The position numbers and the translations under genes were made by a program. Of a DNA stretch of 10,122 bases, positions 1 to 6,416 are shown piece by piece. Origin of the DNA: Dehalococcoidia bacterium (GTDB taxonomy: Bacteria > Chloroflexota > Dehalococcoidia > GIF9 > AB-539-J10). Within the stretch, counting starts at the first letter, position 1. Each line of letters begins with the position of its first letter. The stretch covers positions 1 to 10,122 of the forward strand of contig JAUWOK010000034.1 in assembly GCA_030612165.1 (NCBI GenBank), read 5' to 3'. The notes under the pieces were generated by a model, which did not search any database, was not told the origin of the DNA, and worked only from the letters and a program-made list of their open reading frames with translations.

Positions 1-91
1 ATACATTAGATATGTTAGCATAAAACGTTTTCATTATTTTCGGCTGATTATAGCCACAAAATTCAGGAAAGTAAATAAGCCGCCAGGCAAC
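1..91. other. Intergenic region downstream of pyk
   Basis: This AT-rich stretch lies after the stop of the minus-strand pyruvate kinase gene. It has a small GGCT/AGCC inverted repeat at 41-54 and a 10-base palindrome AAAACGTTTT at 23-32. Neither is followed by a run of T on the pyk strand, so I cannot call a terminator. No coding region is evident. Confidence 0.5.
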
Positions 92-1528
92 CTAACCAAC
101 CTCTTCTACTTTAAGCAGGTTAGTACTGCCGGGCACACCAAGAGGAAGCCCCCCTGTAACCACTACGGCGTCACCTTTCTCCGCTAACCCCAATTTCTTC
201 ACCAACCTGGATGCTTCTAAGAACAGCTCCTCCACAGACGATAACCTCGTTACCTGAAAAGGATAAATGCCCCAGCACAACAATAGCCGCCTCACGATAC
301 CCTCGCAGGGAGTTATGGCAATAGCAGGCACCTTAGGCCTGTATCTGGAAACGCGGCGAGCTGTACTGCCAGACTCCGTGAAAGCAACGATAGCACGGGC
401 ATTTATCTGCTGAGCGGCATAACAAGCATTATAGCTAATAATATCATCTACACGAGCACCAGCGTCAGGTGCCCGGGCCGCAAGCATCTGACTATAGGGA
501 AGACCTGTTTCCGTTTGTCTGGCGATCATGAACATCATTTTTACTGCCTGTACGGGGTACTTCCCGATAGAGGTTTCCGCGGAAAGCATTATAGCATCGC
601 TGCCATCAAAGATGGCGTTAGCCACATCAGTAACTTCAGCACGGGTAGGACGGGAGGCATGCACCATGGATTCAAGCATCTGGGTAGCCGTAATGACCGG
701 CTTGCCAGCAGAATTACACATACTGATTATCCTTTTCTGTTCCAAGGGAACTCTCTCCAGGGGAATATCCACGCCCAGGTCGCCGCGGGCAACCATTACA
801 GCATCGCTAACTTCAAGAATAGAATCAAAATTGTTAAGAGCTTCCTGCCTTTCAATTTTGGCAATAAGTGGAATATCGACTGCGTGTCCTCTTAAAATAT
901 CTCTCACGCCACTAACATCGCTGGACTGAGAAACAAAGGACAGCGCAATGAAATCCGGCTGCTGAGCAGCCGCAAAGGCAAGATGCTTGCGGAGATGTTC
1001 AGTAATAAAGGGAACAGATAAACGCTTCCCCGGGATGACAATGCCGCGCCCTGAAGTAAGAATACCGCCCGCCATAACCCTGCACTCCACTCCCGCTTCG
1101 GTAATACCAATCACTTCAATCTGAAAAGCTCCATCATCTAGAAACACGGTATCCCCAGCTTCCACATCCCCCGGCAACATCGGTAAATTAACCGGGATAA
1201 CACTCCTGTCGCCTGTAGCCTGATTAGTGCTCAATGTCACATAATCGCCCTCTTTTAAAACAACACCCTCATCTCTCAGCTTGCCAACCCTGTACTTAGG
1301 CCCGGGTATGTCCAGCATGATAGCCAGTGGTATGTTCAGCCTAGCAGCTATCTTCCTGGTAAGGGCAACATGGCTGGCATGTTGCTCAGGAGTGCCATGC
1401 GACAGGTTAAATCGGGCAACATTCATGCCCTCTTTAATAAGCTGTTCAATCACAGCAGGCGAATCTGTCGCTGGCCCCAGCGTACAGACTATTTTGGTTC
1501 GTATCTCTGGACAACCTGTACCCTTCAT
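92..1528 (-). CDS. pyk: Pyruvate kinase
   Basis: Catalyses phosphoenolpyruvate + ADP to pyruvate + ATP, the last step of glycolysis, in the cytoplasm. At 478 residues it has the usual length and no C-terminal PEP-utiliser-like extension. Visible motifs: N-terminal RTKIVCTLGPA (residues 10-20), NLSHG (41-45), LDIPGPKYR (72-80), the catalytic-lysine segment IAKIE (222-226), MVARGDLGV (245-253), TATQM (280-284) and the long signature TRAEVTDVANAIFDG (295-309) with MLSAET (314-319). The C-terminal domain runs from about residue 360 and ends with the typical VVVTGGLPLGVPGSTN. Lys78 replaces the Glu of the common TKGPEIR motif, the pattern of K+-independent enzymes. The ATG at 1526-1528 follows GGTGGAG closely, and the family N-terminus begins a few residues later. 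The gene diverges from gatB. Family assignment is very secure. Confidence 0.98.
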   Translation of the reverse strand: MKGTGCPEIRTKIVCTLGPATDSPAVIEQLIKEGMNVARFNLSHGTPEQHASHVALTRKIAARLNIPLAIMLDIPGPKYRVGKLRDEGVVLKEGDYVTLSTNQATGDRSVIPVNLPMLPGDVEAGDTVFLDDGAFQIEVIGITEAGVECRVMAGGILTSGRGIVIPGKRLSVPFITEHLRKHLAFAAAQQPDFIALSFVSQSSDVSGVRDILRGHAVDIPLIAKIERQEALNNFDSILEVSDAVMVARGDLGVDIPLERVPLEQKRIISMCNSAGKPVITATQMLESMVHASRPTRAEVTDVANAIFDGSDAIMLSAETSIGKYPVQAVKMMFMIARQTETGLPYSQMLAARAPDAGARVDDIISYNACYAAQQINARAIVAFTESGSTARRVSRYRPKVPAIAITPCEGIVRRLLLCWGIYPFQVTRLSSVEELFLEASRLVKKLGLAEKGDAVVVTGGLPLGVPGSTNLLKVEEVG

Positions 1529-1573
1529 ATCTCCACCACGGCAATTATAACAAAACCAACCCCTTTCCCACTA

Positions 1574-1602
1574 AATATAGAAAGCCCCATTGCTTGTTTC
1601 AA
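1574..1602 (-). promoter_or_regulatory. Predicted sigma-70-like promoter for pyk
   Basis: On the minus strand, TTGAAA (1597-1602) and TATATT (1574-1579) are separated by exactly 17 bases. This would start transcription near 1567 and give a leader of about 39 nt containing the pyk Shine-Dalgarno. The -35 overlaps the -35 of the opposing gatB promoter at 1597-1599. A perfect TATAAT also lies at 1544-1549 on the same strand, but it has no good -35 and would leave only a leader of about 9 nt. Assigned by consensus match only. Confidence 0.55.
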
Positions 1603-1622
1603 AAAAACAGGATTGCTATACT
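1594..1622 (+). promoter_or_regulatory. Predicted extended -10 promoter for gatB
   Basis: TTGTTT (1594-1599), a 17-base spacer and TATACT (1617-1622) form a good sigma-70-like promoter. It is strengthened by an extended -10 TG at 1614-1615. The start of transcription would be near 1629-1630, only five or six bases before the gatB ATG at 1635, which implies an almost leaderless message. Confidence 0.6.
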
Positions 1623-1634
1623 ACACTAGAATTG

Positions 1635-3071
1635 ATGAACTATGAAACTATAATAGGGCTGGAGGTTCACGCCCAGCTATTAACCGGGAGCAAGATGTTT
1701 TGCCCCTGCGGCACTGATTACACGAAGGCCGAACCCAATTCGCATGTTTGCCCCGTGTGTCTGGGTATGCCCGGCGTCCTGCCAGTTATTAACCAGAAAG
1801 CGGTGGAGTATGCCATGTTATCTGCTCTGGCTCTAAACTGCACCGTATCAGAATATACCAAGTTTGACCGTAAAAACTATAACTACCCTGACCTGATGAA
1901 AGGATATCAGATCTCTCAGTACGACTTCCCTATCGGAAAACACGGCTGGCTTGTCATTGATATCAACGGCAACAGGAAACAAATCAACATCACCAGGGTA
2001 CACCTGGAGGAAGATGTAGCCAAATTGCACCACGAACATAATTGCAGCATGGTGGATGTCAATCGCGCCGGCTTGCCACTGATGGAAATCGTCAGTGAGC
2101 CTGAAATCAGTTCTCCGGAAGAGGCCCGTGATTATCTCATGAAGATACACAGCATTCTCCGTTACCTGGGAGTCTCCACTTGCAATATGGAGGACGGCAG
2201 CTTCCGGTGCGACGCCAATATCAGCATCCGCCCCATCGGCTGTAAAGAGCTTATGGCCAAAGTGGAAGTCAAAAATATGAACAGTTTTAAGGCTGTTTAT
2301 CACGCGCTGGAATACGAATCCAGAAGGCAAAGAAAGGCAGTAAAGGAAGGTGAACCAATCTTCCAGGAGACAAGAGGATGGCTGGACCAAAAAGGGGAAA
2401 CAGTGTCACAGAGAAGGAAGGAATGCGCAGACGATTATCGCTACTTCCCAGAGCCCGATCTTCCCCCTTTGATTATTGACAAAGCGTGGGTAGCAAGAAT
2501 CAGAGAAAAGTTGCCTGAACTGCCAGAGGCTCGAAAAAACCGCTTCGTGGCGCAATATGGACTACTTTTGTATGACGCCAGCATCCTAACTGGTTCTCTC
2601 AAAATGGCAGATTATTTTGAAGATTGTGTTAAGCTAGCAGGAAAGGAAAAGGCAAAGACGGCAACAACCTGGATACTGGGAGACCTGAGCCGTCTGCTTA
2701 ACGCTTCTGGCACCGGGATTGAGGACACGAAAGTGCGCCCCGAGCATATTGCAGACATAATCAAGCTAACAGGAAAGAATACCATCAGCGGCCCCACCGC
2801 CAAGACAATCATTGAAGAAGCGTTCCACACAGGCAAGGGCGTAGATGATATAATCAATGATAAAGATCTTCGCCAGGTCAACGACATTTCGGAGATTCAA
2901 GATCTGATAAAACAGGCAATAAATGATAATCCGAAGGCAATATCAGATTATAGAGCCGGCAAAGAGCAGGCTTTAACGTTTATCACCGGGCAAGTCATGA
3001 AAGCCACCAGCGGCAGGGCTAACCCCGTCACGGTGAAAGAAATCTTAATAGAAGAACTTGGAGGGAAGTAA
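1635..3071 (+). CDS. gatB: Asp-tRNA(Asn)/Glu-tRNA(Gln) amidotransferase subunit B
   Basis: GatB is the tRNA-binding kinase/transamidase subunit of the GatCAB complex, which converts misacylated Glu-tRNA(Gln) or Asp-tRNA(Asn) to Gln- or Asn-tRNA. The 478-residue product starts with the family's MNYETIIGLEVHAQL. It keeps the zinc-site cysteines C23xC25 and C39xxC42, then CLGMPG, KFDRKNYNYPDLMKGYQISQ, the HLEEDVAKL and DVNRAGLPLMEIVSEP stretches, MEDGSFRCDANIS and DYRYFPEPDLPPL. The C-terminal YqeY-like tail runs from about residue 330 to the end. The frame is open back to a TTG at 1590, but those extra 15 residues are not family-like and would overlap the promoter. There is no Shine-Dalgarno before ATG 1635, which fits a near-leaderless mRNA. 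gatA and gatC are not in the window. secG follows after 2 bases. Confidence 0.97.
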   Translation: MNYETIIGLEVHAQLLTGSKMFCPCGTDYTKAEPNSHVCPVCLGMPGVLPVINQKAVEYAMLSALALNCTVSEYTKFDRKNYNYPDLMKGYQISQYDFPIGKHGWLVIDINGNRKQINITRVHLEEDVAKLHHEHNCSMVDVNRAGLPLMEIVSEPEISSPEEARDYLMKIHSILRYLGVSTCNMEDGSFRCDANISIRPIGCKELMAKVEVKNMNSFKAVYHALEYESRRQRKAVKEGEPIFQETRGWLDQKGETVSQRRKECADDYRYFPEPDLPPLIIDKAWVARIREKLPELPEARKNRFVAQYGLLLYDASILTGSLKMADYFEDCVKLAGKEKAKTATTWILGDLSRLLNASGTGIEDTKVRPEHIADIIKLTGKNTISGPTAKTIIEEAFHTGKGVDDIINDKDLRQVNDISEIQDLIKQAINDNPKAISDYRAGKEQALTFITGQVMKATSGRANPVTVKEILIEELGGK

Positions 3072-3073
3072 AG

Positions 3074-3295
3074 TTGCCTACCTATTTAATCACAGGACAG
3101 ATATTGATAACTATAGCGCTAATTGCCGTTGTACTTTTCCAGTCAAAAGGCGGTGGATTGGGGGGAATCTTCGGACAGCCAGACTCTGTTTATCGCACAA
3201 GAAGAGGAGTGGAGAAGATATTGTTCTACCTCACCATAATTCTGGCAGTTATCTTCGTGGTCTTTGCTGTTTTAATCGTGCGAGCAACCTTATAA
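3074..3295 (+). CDS. secG: Preprotein translocase subunit SecG
   Basis: SecG is a small inner-membrane subunit of the SecYEG channel that assists SecA-driven protein export. The 73-residue product has two predicted transmembrane helices (about residues 5-22 and 50-68). They are joined by a cytoplasmic loop with the typical Gly-rich FQSKGGGLGGIFG (22-34), which matches the SecG family in length and layout. The start is TTG at 3074. It is preceded by GAGGGAAG (3061-3068), which lies inside the end of gatB, and sits 2 bases after the gatB stop, so translation is probably coupled to gatB. There is no in-frame ATG start that would keep the first helix intact. Confidence 0.93.
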   Translation: MPTYLITGQILITIALIAVVLFQSKGGGLGGIFGQPDSVYRTRRGVEKILFYLTIILAVIFVVFAVLIVRATL

Positions 3296-3392
3296 AGAGA
3301 ACGAGAAAGGTTTTATGCGTTCTGTAATGGAAACTCTATCCACGAACTCCGGCTTTCACATCGCCTGCGTGGTCATCTGGAGGTAGATCGTT
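3296..3392 (+). other. secG to MBL-hydrolase spacer with a possible 23-codon ORF
   Basis: The spacer contains a candidate short ORF at 3315-3386 (ATG to TAG, 23 residues beginning MRSVMETL). It is preceded by GAGAAAGG at 3303-3310 with 4 bases of spacing. Its stop codon overlaps the GGAGGT Shine-Dalgarno (3379-3384) of the next gene. A TATAAA at 3291-3296 could be a -10 element, but no good -35 is seen. The peptide matches nothing I recognise. It may be a translational coupling leader or chance. Confidence 0.25.
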
Positions 3393-4226
3393 ATGTCAAT
3401 TAAGATCACTACTTTGAGCGAAAACACTGCCAGCGGCCCGGGTCTTCTGGCCGAGTGGGGATTGAGCATCCTGGTGGAAGCAGATGGGCTCAATGTGCTA
3501 CTAGATACCGGCTTAAGCGTATCTGCCGCTTATAATGCTCTCGCCATGGGCATAGACCTGTCATTGGTGGATAAGGTAGTCCTGAGCCACGGACACGCGG
3601 ACCACACGGGCGGGCTACTGCACATATTGAAACTCATGAAAAAACAGGTGGAGGTAATAGCCCATCCGGACATCTGGTCAACCAAGTACTCCCGCACCTT
3701 CGGAAAAAACGAAAGGTACGCTGGCACTCCCTTCACTCAAGAGGCAGCAGAAAGCCTGGGGGCATCTTTCAATTTGACCAGAAAGGAGACCTGGCTCAGT
3801 AAAAATATCGTCACCTCAGGGGAAATCCCCCTGCAGACTGACTACGAAGAAATTAGCCCGCAACTTTATGTCAAGGAAAATGGTCAGCTAAAACCTGACC
3901 CCCTGAGAGACGACCAGGCACTCTTTATCAAGTCAGACAAAGGACTGATAATAATTTGCGGATGTGCTCACAGAGGAGTAATCAACACCATCAGGCATGC
4001 TCAAAAATTAACCGGGACAGACTCTGTCCACGCAGTTTTGGGAGGAACCCACCTCACCGGGGCATCTCCACAACGCATGAACGCGACCATCGCCGCTTTG
4101 CAGGAAATCGGGATTAAAAAGCTGGGCGTATCACACTGCACGGGTTTGCCACAAGCAGCTATATTAGCACACGAATTTGGAAAAGAGTTTTTCTTCAATA
4201 ACGCCGGCACCTGCATAGATATCTAA
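3393..4226 (+). CDS. Metallo-beta-lactamase-fold metal-dependent hydrolase (COG1237-like)
   Basis: A soluble 277-residue MBL-fold enzyme with the dinuclear metal motif SHGHADHTGG (H66, H68, D70, H71). Later ligand or active-site candidates are H193 in GCAHRG, H220 in GGTHLTG and H248 in VSHCTG. The N-terminal SENTASGPGLLAEWGLSILVE and LLDTG pattern matches the group often annotated as '7,8-dihydropterin-6-yl-methyl-4-(beta-D-ribofuranosyl)aminobenzene 5'-phosphate synthase-like'. That name refers to a methanopterin-pathway enzyme, and the real substrate in bacteria is generally unknown. ATG 3393 is preceded by GGAGGT at 3379-3384. It sits 97 bases after secG and converges on the ferredoxin gene. 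Fold and metal binding are confident; the substrate is not. Confidence 0.9.
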   Translation: MSIKITTLSENTASGPGLLAEWGLSILVEADGLNVLLDTGLSVSAAYNALAMGIDLSLVDKVVLSHGHADHTGGLLHILKLMKKQVEVIAHPDIWSTKYSRTFGKNERYAGTPFTQEAAESLGASFNLTRKETWLSKNIVTSGEIPLQTDYEEISPQLYVKENGQLKPDPLRDDQALFIKSDKGLIIICGCAHRGVINTIRHAQKLTGTDSVHAVLGGTHLTGASPQRMNATIAALQEIGIKKLGVSHCTGLPQAAILAHEFGKEFFFNNAGTCIDI

Positions 4227-4305
4227 AGATGCCTTCCACAAACAGATCCACCTCTACACAAGCATCGCAATCCATAAACAGTGCCTGTGTGCCAACAACC
4301 ACCCA
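4227..4305. other. Convergent intergenic gap without a clear terminator
   Basis: The stops of the MBL-fold hydrolase and the ferredoxin face each other across 79 bases. A terminator would be expected here, but I found no GC-rich hairpin with a T tract on either strand. Only short imperfect repeats such as ACAGTGCCTGT are present. Confidence 0.5.
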
Positions 4306-4524
4306 TTACTCGTTCTGAACTTTTGCTCCTTCTGCCTGTTTCCCCACGAATCCTTCTTTCTGCTCCATAATCGCTCCCCGGGGGCAGGCCTCGATACACG
4401 AACGGCAGGAATTGCATTTGTCCTGGTTTATCCTCGCTTTGCCTGCATAGACGACAATCGCTTCGCAAGGGCAATTCAGTGCGCATAATCCACAACCAAC
4501 ACACTTTCTTCTATTTACTTTCAA
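4306..4524 (-). CDS. 2x[4Fe-4S] ferredoxin
   Basis: A 72-residue electron carrier with two complete cluster motifs, C8xxC11xxC14xxxC18P and C37xxC40xxC43xxxC47P, the classic bacterial 8Fe-8S pattern. An extra cysteine (C20) follows the first motif, and a short polar tail of about 20 residues ends the protein. The start is TTG at 4522-4524, the only start-type codon between an in-frame upstream TGA and the first cluster motif. A purine-rich GAGAAGG abuts it directly, unusually close for a Shine-Dalgarno. The gene overlaps the end of the DUF123 gene by 14 bases, so translation is probably coupled. It is the last gene of the minus-strand train, and a role as electron donor to that module is inference. 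Confidence 0.92.
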   Translation of the reverse strand: MKVNRRKCVGCGLCALNCPCEAIVVYAGKARINQDKCNSCRSCIEACPRGAIMEQKEGFVGKQAEGAKVQNE

Positions 4525-4966
4525 CCTTCTCTGCTTCGACCTGCCTTTCGTATCTCCGAATTTCCGGCTCTTTCAATTCCGGCCAACCTGCCTGCACAGC
4601 CACCCCCCTCAACTTGCTCAGATCATCGCCAAAATACAGATGGCTCGCGCACCGACAATCACTTGAGCCAAAGCCAGAAACGGACTGAAACTCCCCGGCC
4701 ATAGCCCTGGACAGAAAACACTCCGCTCTTGTCTCAGAAGGATACAAGACTATCTCCCGTATTGCAGCCTGCTTCAGCAGATAATCAATATGCCAGTGAA
4801 ATTTCTTCTCACAGCGCAGGTGCCGTGCCAGGCGCGCTTCGAGCCCATTCATCGCTGAGCCAACATAAGCATAAAATCCCCCGGAGAAAAAAATAGAGCC
4901 AAGCTTCCCTACCCGTATCTCCTGCCCTTCGGACAATTCCATCAACAGAATATAACTTCCCTTCAT
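4511..4966 (-). CDS. DUF123 family GIY-YIG-like protein
   Basis: A 151-residue protein with the DUF123 (GIY-YIG-related) signature. KLGSIFFSGGFYAYVGSA (residues 21-38) carries the GFYAYVG element in place of GIY-YIG. It is followed by LEARLARHLR (42-51), KKFHWHIDYLL (54-64) and SDCRCASHLYFGD (102-114). The family is known mainly from archaea and thermophilic or anaerobic bacteria. A nuclease role is suggested by the fold but its substrate is not established. ATG 4964-4966 follows AGGGGAA and lies 5 bases after the Mrp stop codon. The last 30 residues are charged and beyond the core domain. Its presence between an Fe-S ATPase and a ferredoxin gene is unexplained. Confidence 0.85.
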   Translation of the reverse strand: MKGSYILLMELSEGQEIRVGKLGSIFFSGGFYAYVGSAMNGLEARLARHLRCEKKFHWHIDYLLKQAAIREIVLYPSETRAECFLSRAMAGEFQSVSGFGSSDCRCASHLYFGDDLSKLRGVAVQAGWPELKEPEIRRYERQVEAEKVESK

Positions 4967-4971
4967 TTCCC

Positions 4972-5967
4972 CTAATTGATTGCCACCAATACCCTGGAGG
5001 AAAATTCGGACAGTGTCTCTGCTTCGTATTCTTCAATATTGCCCTCGTCACACAACTGCGCCAATTGAGGATCGATGGGCAACTGCATCAGCAGAGGCGC
5101 CTTTGCTGACGCAGACATCTCTTTCCCTTTGCTTTTGCCAAATATTTCAACCTTTTTCGTTCCGTCAGGTAATAAAAAGTAGCTCATGTTTTCCACCACT
5201 CCCAGCACGGGAATATTCATCTTTTGCGCCATCTGTACCGCTTTCCTTACCACCATTGTGGTCAAATCCTGGGGAGTAAAAACGATAATGACTCCCGCCA
5301 ATGGCAGTGTCTGCATCACAGTAAGAGGCGCATCCGCCGTGCCTGGCGGCAAGTCCACTATAAGATAATCAAGATTACCCCAGAGCACATCCTGCCAGAA
5401 CTGCTGAATGGCTTTGCCGATAAGAGGCCCTCTCCAGATAACCGCGTCATCCTCATGTGGTAAAAGCAAGTTAATGGACATCACCGGGATTCCTGTCTTT
5501 GACAGTACTGGCAAAATTGCACTTCCTGCCCCTCCAGGATGAGCATCCAGACCAAACATTTTCGGTATACTGGGGCCGGTAATATCCGCGTCAAGAATGC
5601 CTGCCTCTTTGCCATGTCGCCTGAGAACGATGGCGAGCAAGCCCGTGACCAGGGACTTACCCACTCCTCCTTTACCACTCATCACGGCCACAACGCGCTT
5701 CACCTGATTAATGTCCTGCGGAGACTTCTCCACGAAAGCTACTTCCACCGTAGTTACTTCTGGAATAGCCCATAGCACCTCGCTTACATCGTTTTTTACC
5801 TTCTGTTGCCCTTCGCTATCCAGGGCAGTCGAAGCCAGAGAAATCCTCGCTTCGTCACGATTAACATTGACGCTCTCGACCATATTAAGCTGATTCAAAC
5901 TGCGTCCCCCCGCACCAGGAACCATTACCCCGTCAAGCGCCTTTACAATCTGCTCTTCTACCGACAT
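4972..5967 (-). CDS. Mrp/ApbC-family P-loop ATPase with N-terminal DUF59 domain, lacking the CxxC motif
   Basis: A 331-residue member of the Mrp/NBP35/ApbC group, which in other organisms carries or transfers Fe-S clusters. Residues 1-80 form a DUF59/MIP18-like domain. The ParA/MinD-type ATPase follows, with the deviant Walker A SGKGGVGKS (97-105), DADITGPSIPKMFG (127-139), Walker B LIVDLPPGTAD (202-212) and VVENMSYF (257-264). In Mrp proteins VENMSY is normally followed by a CPxC-type motif; here the sequence is LLPDGT (265-270). The whole protein has a single cysteine, C306. It therefore probably cannot bind the usual bridging [4Fe-4S] cluster. ATG 5965-5967 follows AAGGGGGAA at good distance. 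NifX-like gene upstream, DUF123 gene 5 bases downstream. Family is certain; Fe-S carrier activity is doubtful. Confidence 0.93.
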   Translation of the reverse strand: MSVEEQIVKALDGVMVPGAGGRSLNQLNMVESVNVNRDEARISLASTALDSEGQQKVKNDVSEVLWAIPEVTTVEVAFVEKSPQDINQVKRVVAVMSGKGGVGKSLVTGLLAIVLRRHGKEAGILDADITGPSIPKMFGLDAHPGGAGSAILPVLSKTGIPVMSINLLLPHEDDAVIWRGPLIGKAIQQFWQDVLWGNLDYLIVDLPPGTADAPLTVMQTLPLAGVIIVFTPQDLTTMVVRKAVQMAQKMNIPVLGVVENMSYFLLPDGTKKVEIFGKSKGKEMSASAKAPLLMQLPIDPQLAQLCDEGNIEEYEAETLSEFSSRVLVAIN

Positions 5968-5988
5968 TCGACTTTTTCCCCCTTCATG

Positions 5989-6327
5989 TCAATGATCACA
6001 TAGATTCTCGCCAGCCATAAGCGAACCATTGAGAAAATCCAGAACAACCTTTTCCGGGTCACTGCCAAGCACGCCAACTACAACTTTGATACGATTCTGT
6101 TGAAAAATGTCCTGCGCACGATTCCCCATGCCACCGGCGATCACGACAGAAACCCCCTGCTCGGCTAACCACGCAGGAAGAACCCCCGGCTCGTGACCGG
6201 GCGAAGCTACCACATCCTTATTTGTAATGACCCCTGTTTGCTCATCAACAGCAAACAGAGCAAAATGGCTACAATGGCCAAAATGACTGGACACCACTTC
6301 TTTTGTAACCGGTACCGCGTATTTCAT
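5989..6327 (-). CDS. NifX/NafY-type (dinitrogenase Fe-Mo cofactor biosynthesis domain) protein
   Basis: A 112-residue single-domain protein of the family that includes NifX, NafY, the C-terminal part of many NifB proteins and the Mo/Cu 'orange protein'. The signature is an N-terminal beta strand MKYAVPV, then SSHFGHCSHFALF (13-25), the Gly-rich VVIAGGMGNRAQDIF (61-75) and a C-terminal GENLCDH. Cysteines C19 and C110 and nearby histidines are candidate metal-cluster ligands. I chose ATG 6325-6327 because GGGGGA (6333-6338) sits 5 bases upstream and the domain begins right there. A longer reading from GTG 6420 overlaps the oxidoreductase stop as GTGA and would add 31 residues unlike the family. 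No nif structural genes are nearby, so a nitrogenase role is not implied. Confidence 0.92.
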   Translation of the reverse strand: MKYAVPVTKEVVSSHFGHCSHFALFAVDEQTGVITNKDVVASPGHEPGVLPAWLAEQGVSVVIAGGMGNRAQDIFQQNRIKVVVGVLGSDPEKVVLDFLNGSLMAGENLCDH

Positions 6328-6416
6328 TTCTTTCCCCCAAATCAGAATTTCACTTTCTAAAATTTTTCCAACAAGACGGCCACCGCAAACGCTGCTACTT
6401 TCTCTCTCTAACAGGC

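Noticed and set aside
41..54. Hairpin GGCT/AGCC as a pyk terminator
   Set aside because: The stem is only four base pairs and no T run follows on the pyk strand.
1544..1549. Perfect minus-strand TATAAT as the main pyk promoter
   Set aside because: No -35 match at 16-19 bases, and the leader would be about 9 nt. The TTGAAA-N17-TATATT pair is better.
1590..1634. Longer gatB reading from TTG 1590
   Set aside because: The extra 15 residues are unlike the family, no Shine-Dalgarno precedes the TTG, and the segment overlaps a good promoter.
1848..2390. Long minus-strand open frame inside gatB (180 codons)
   Set aside because: It is fully antisense to the well-conserved gatB and shows no family motifs or ribosome site, so it is a shadow frame.
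4223..4504. 93-codon minus-strand frame overlapping the ferredoxin
   Set aside because: It reads the ferredoxin gene in another frame, with no recognisable domain.
5989..6327. NifX-like gene as evidence of nitrogen fixation
   Set aside because: This domain is widespread in anaerobes without nitrogenase, and no nifHDK, nifE, nifN or nifB gene is in the window.
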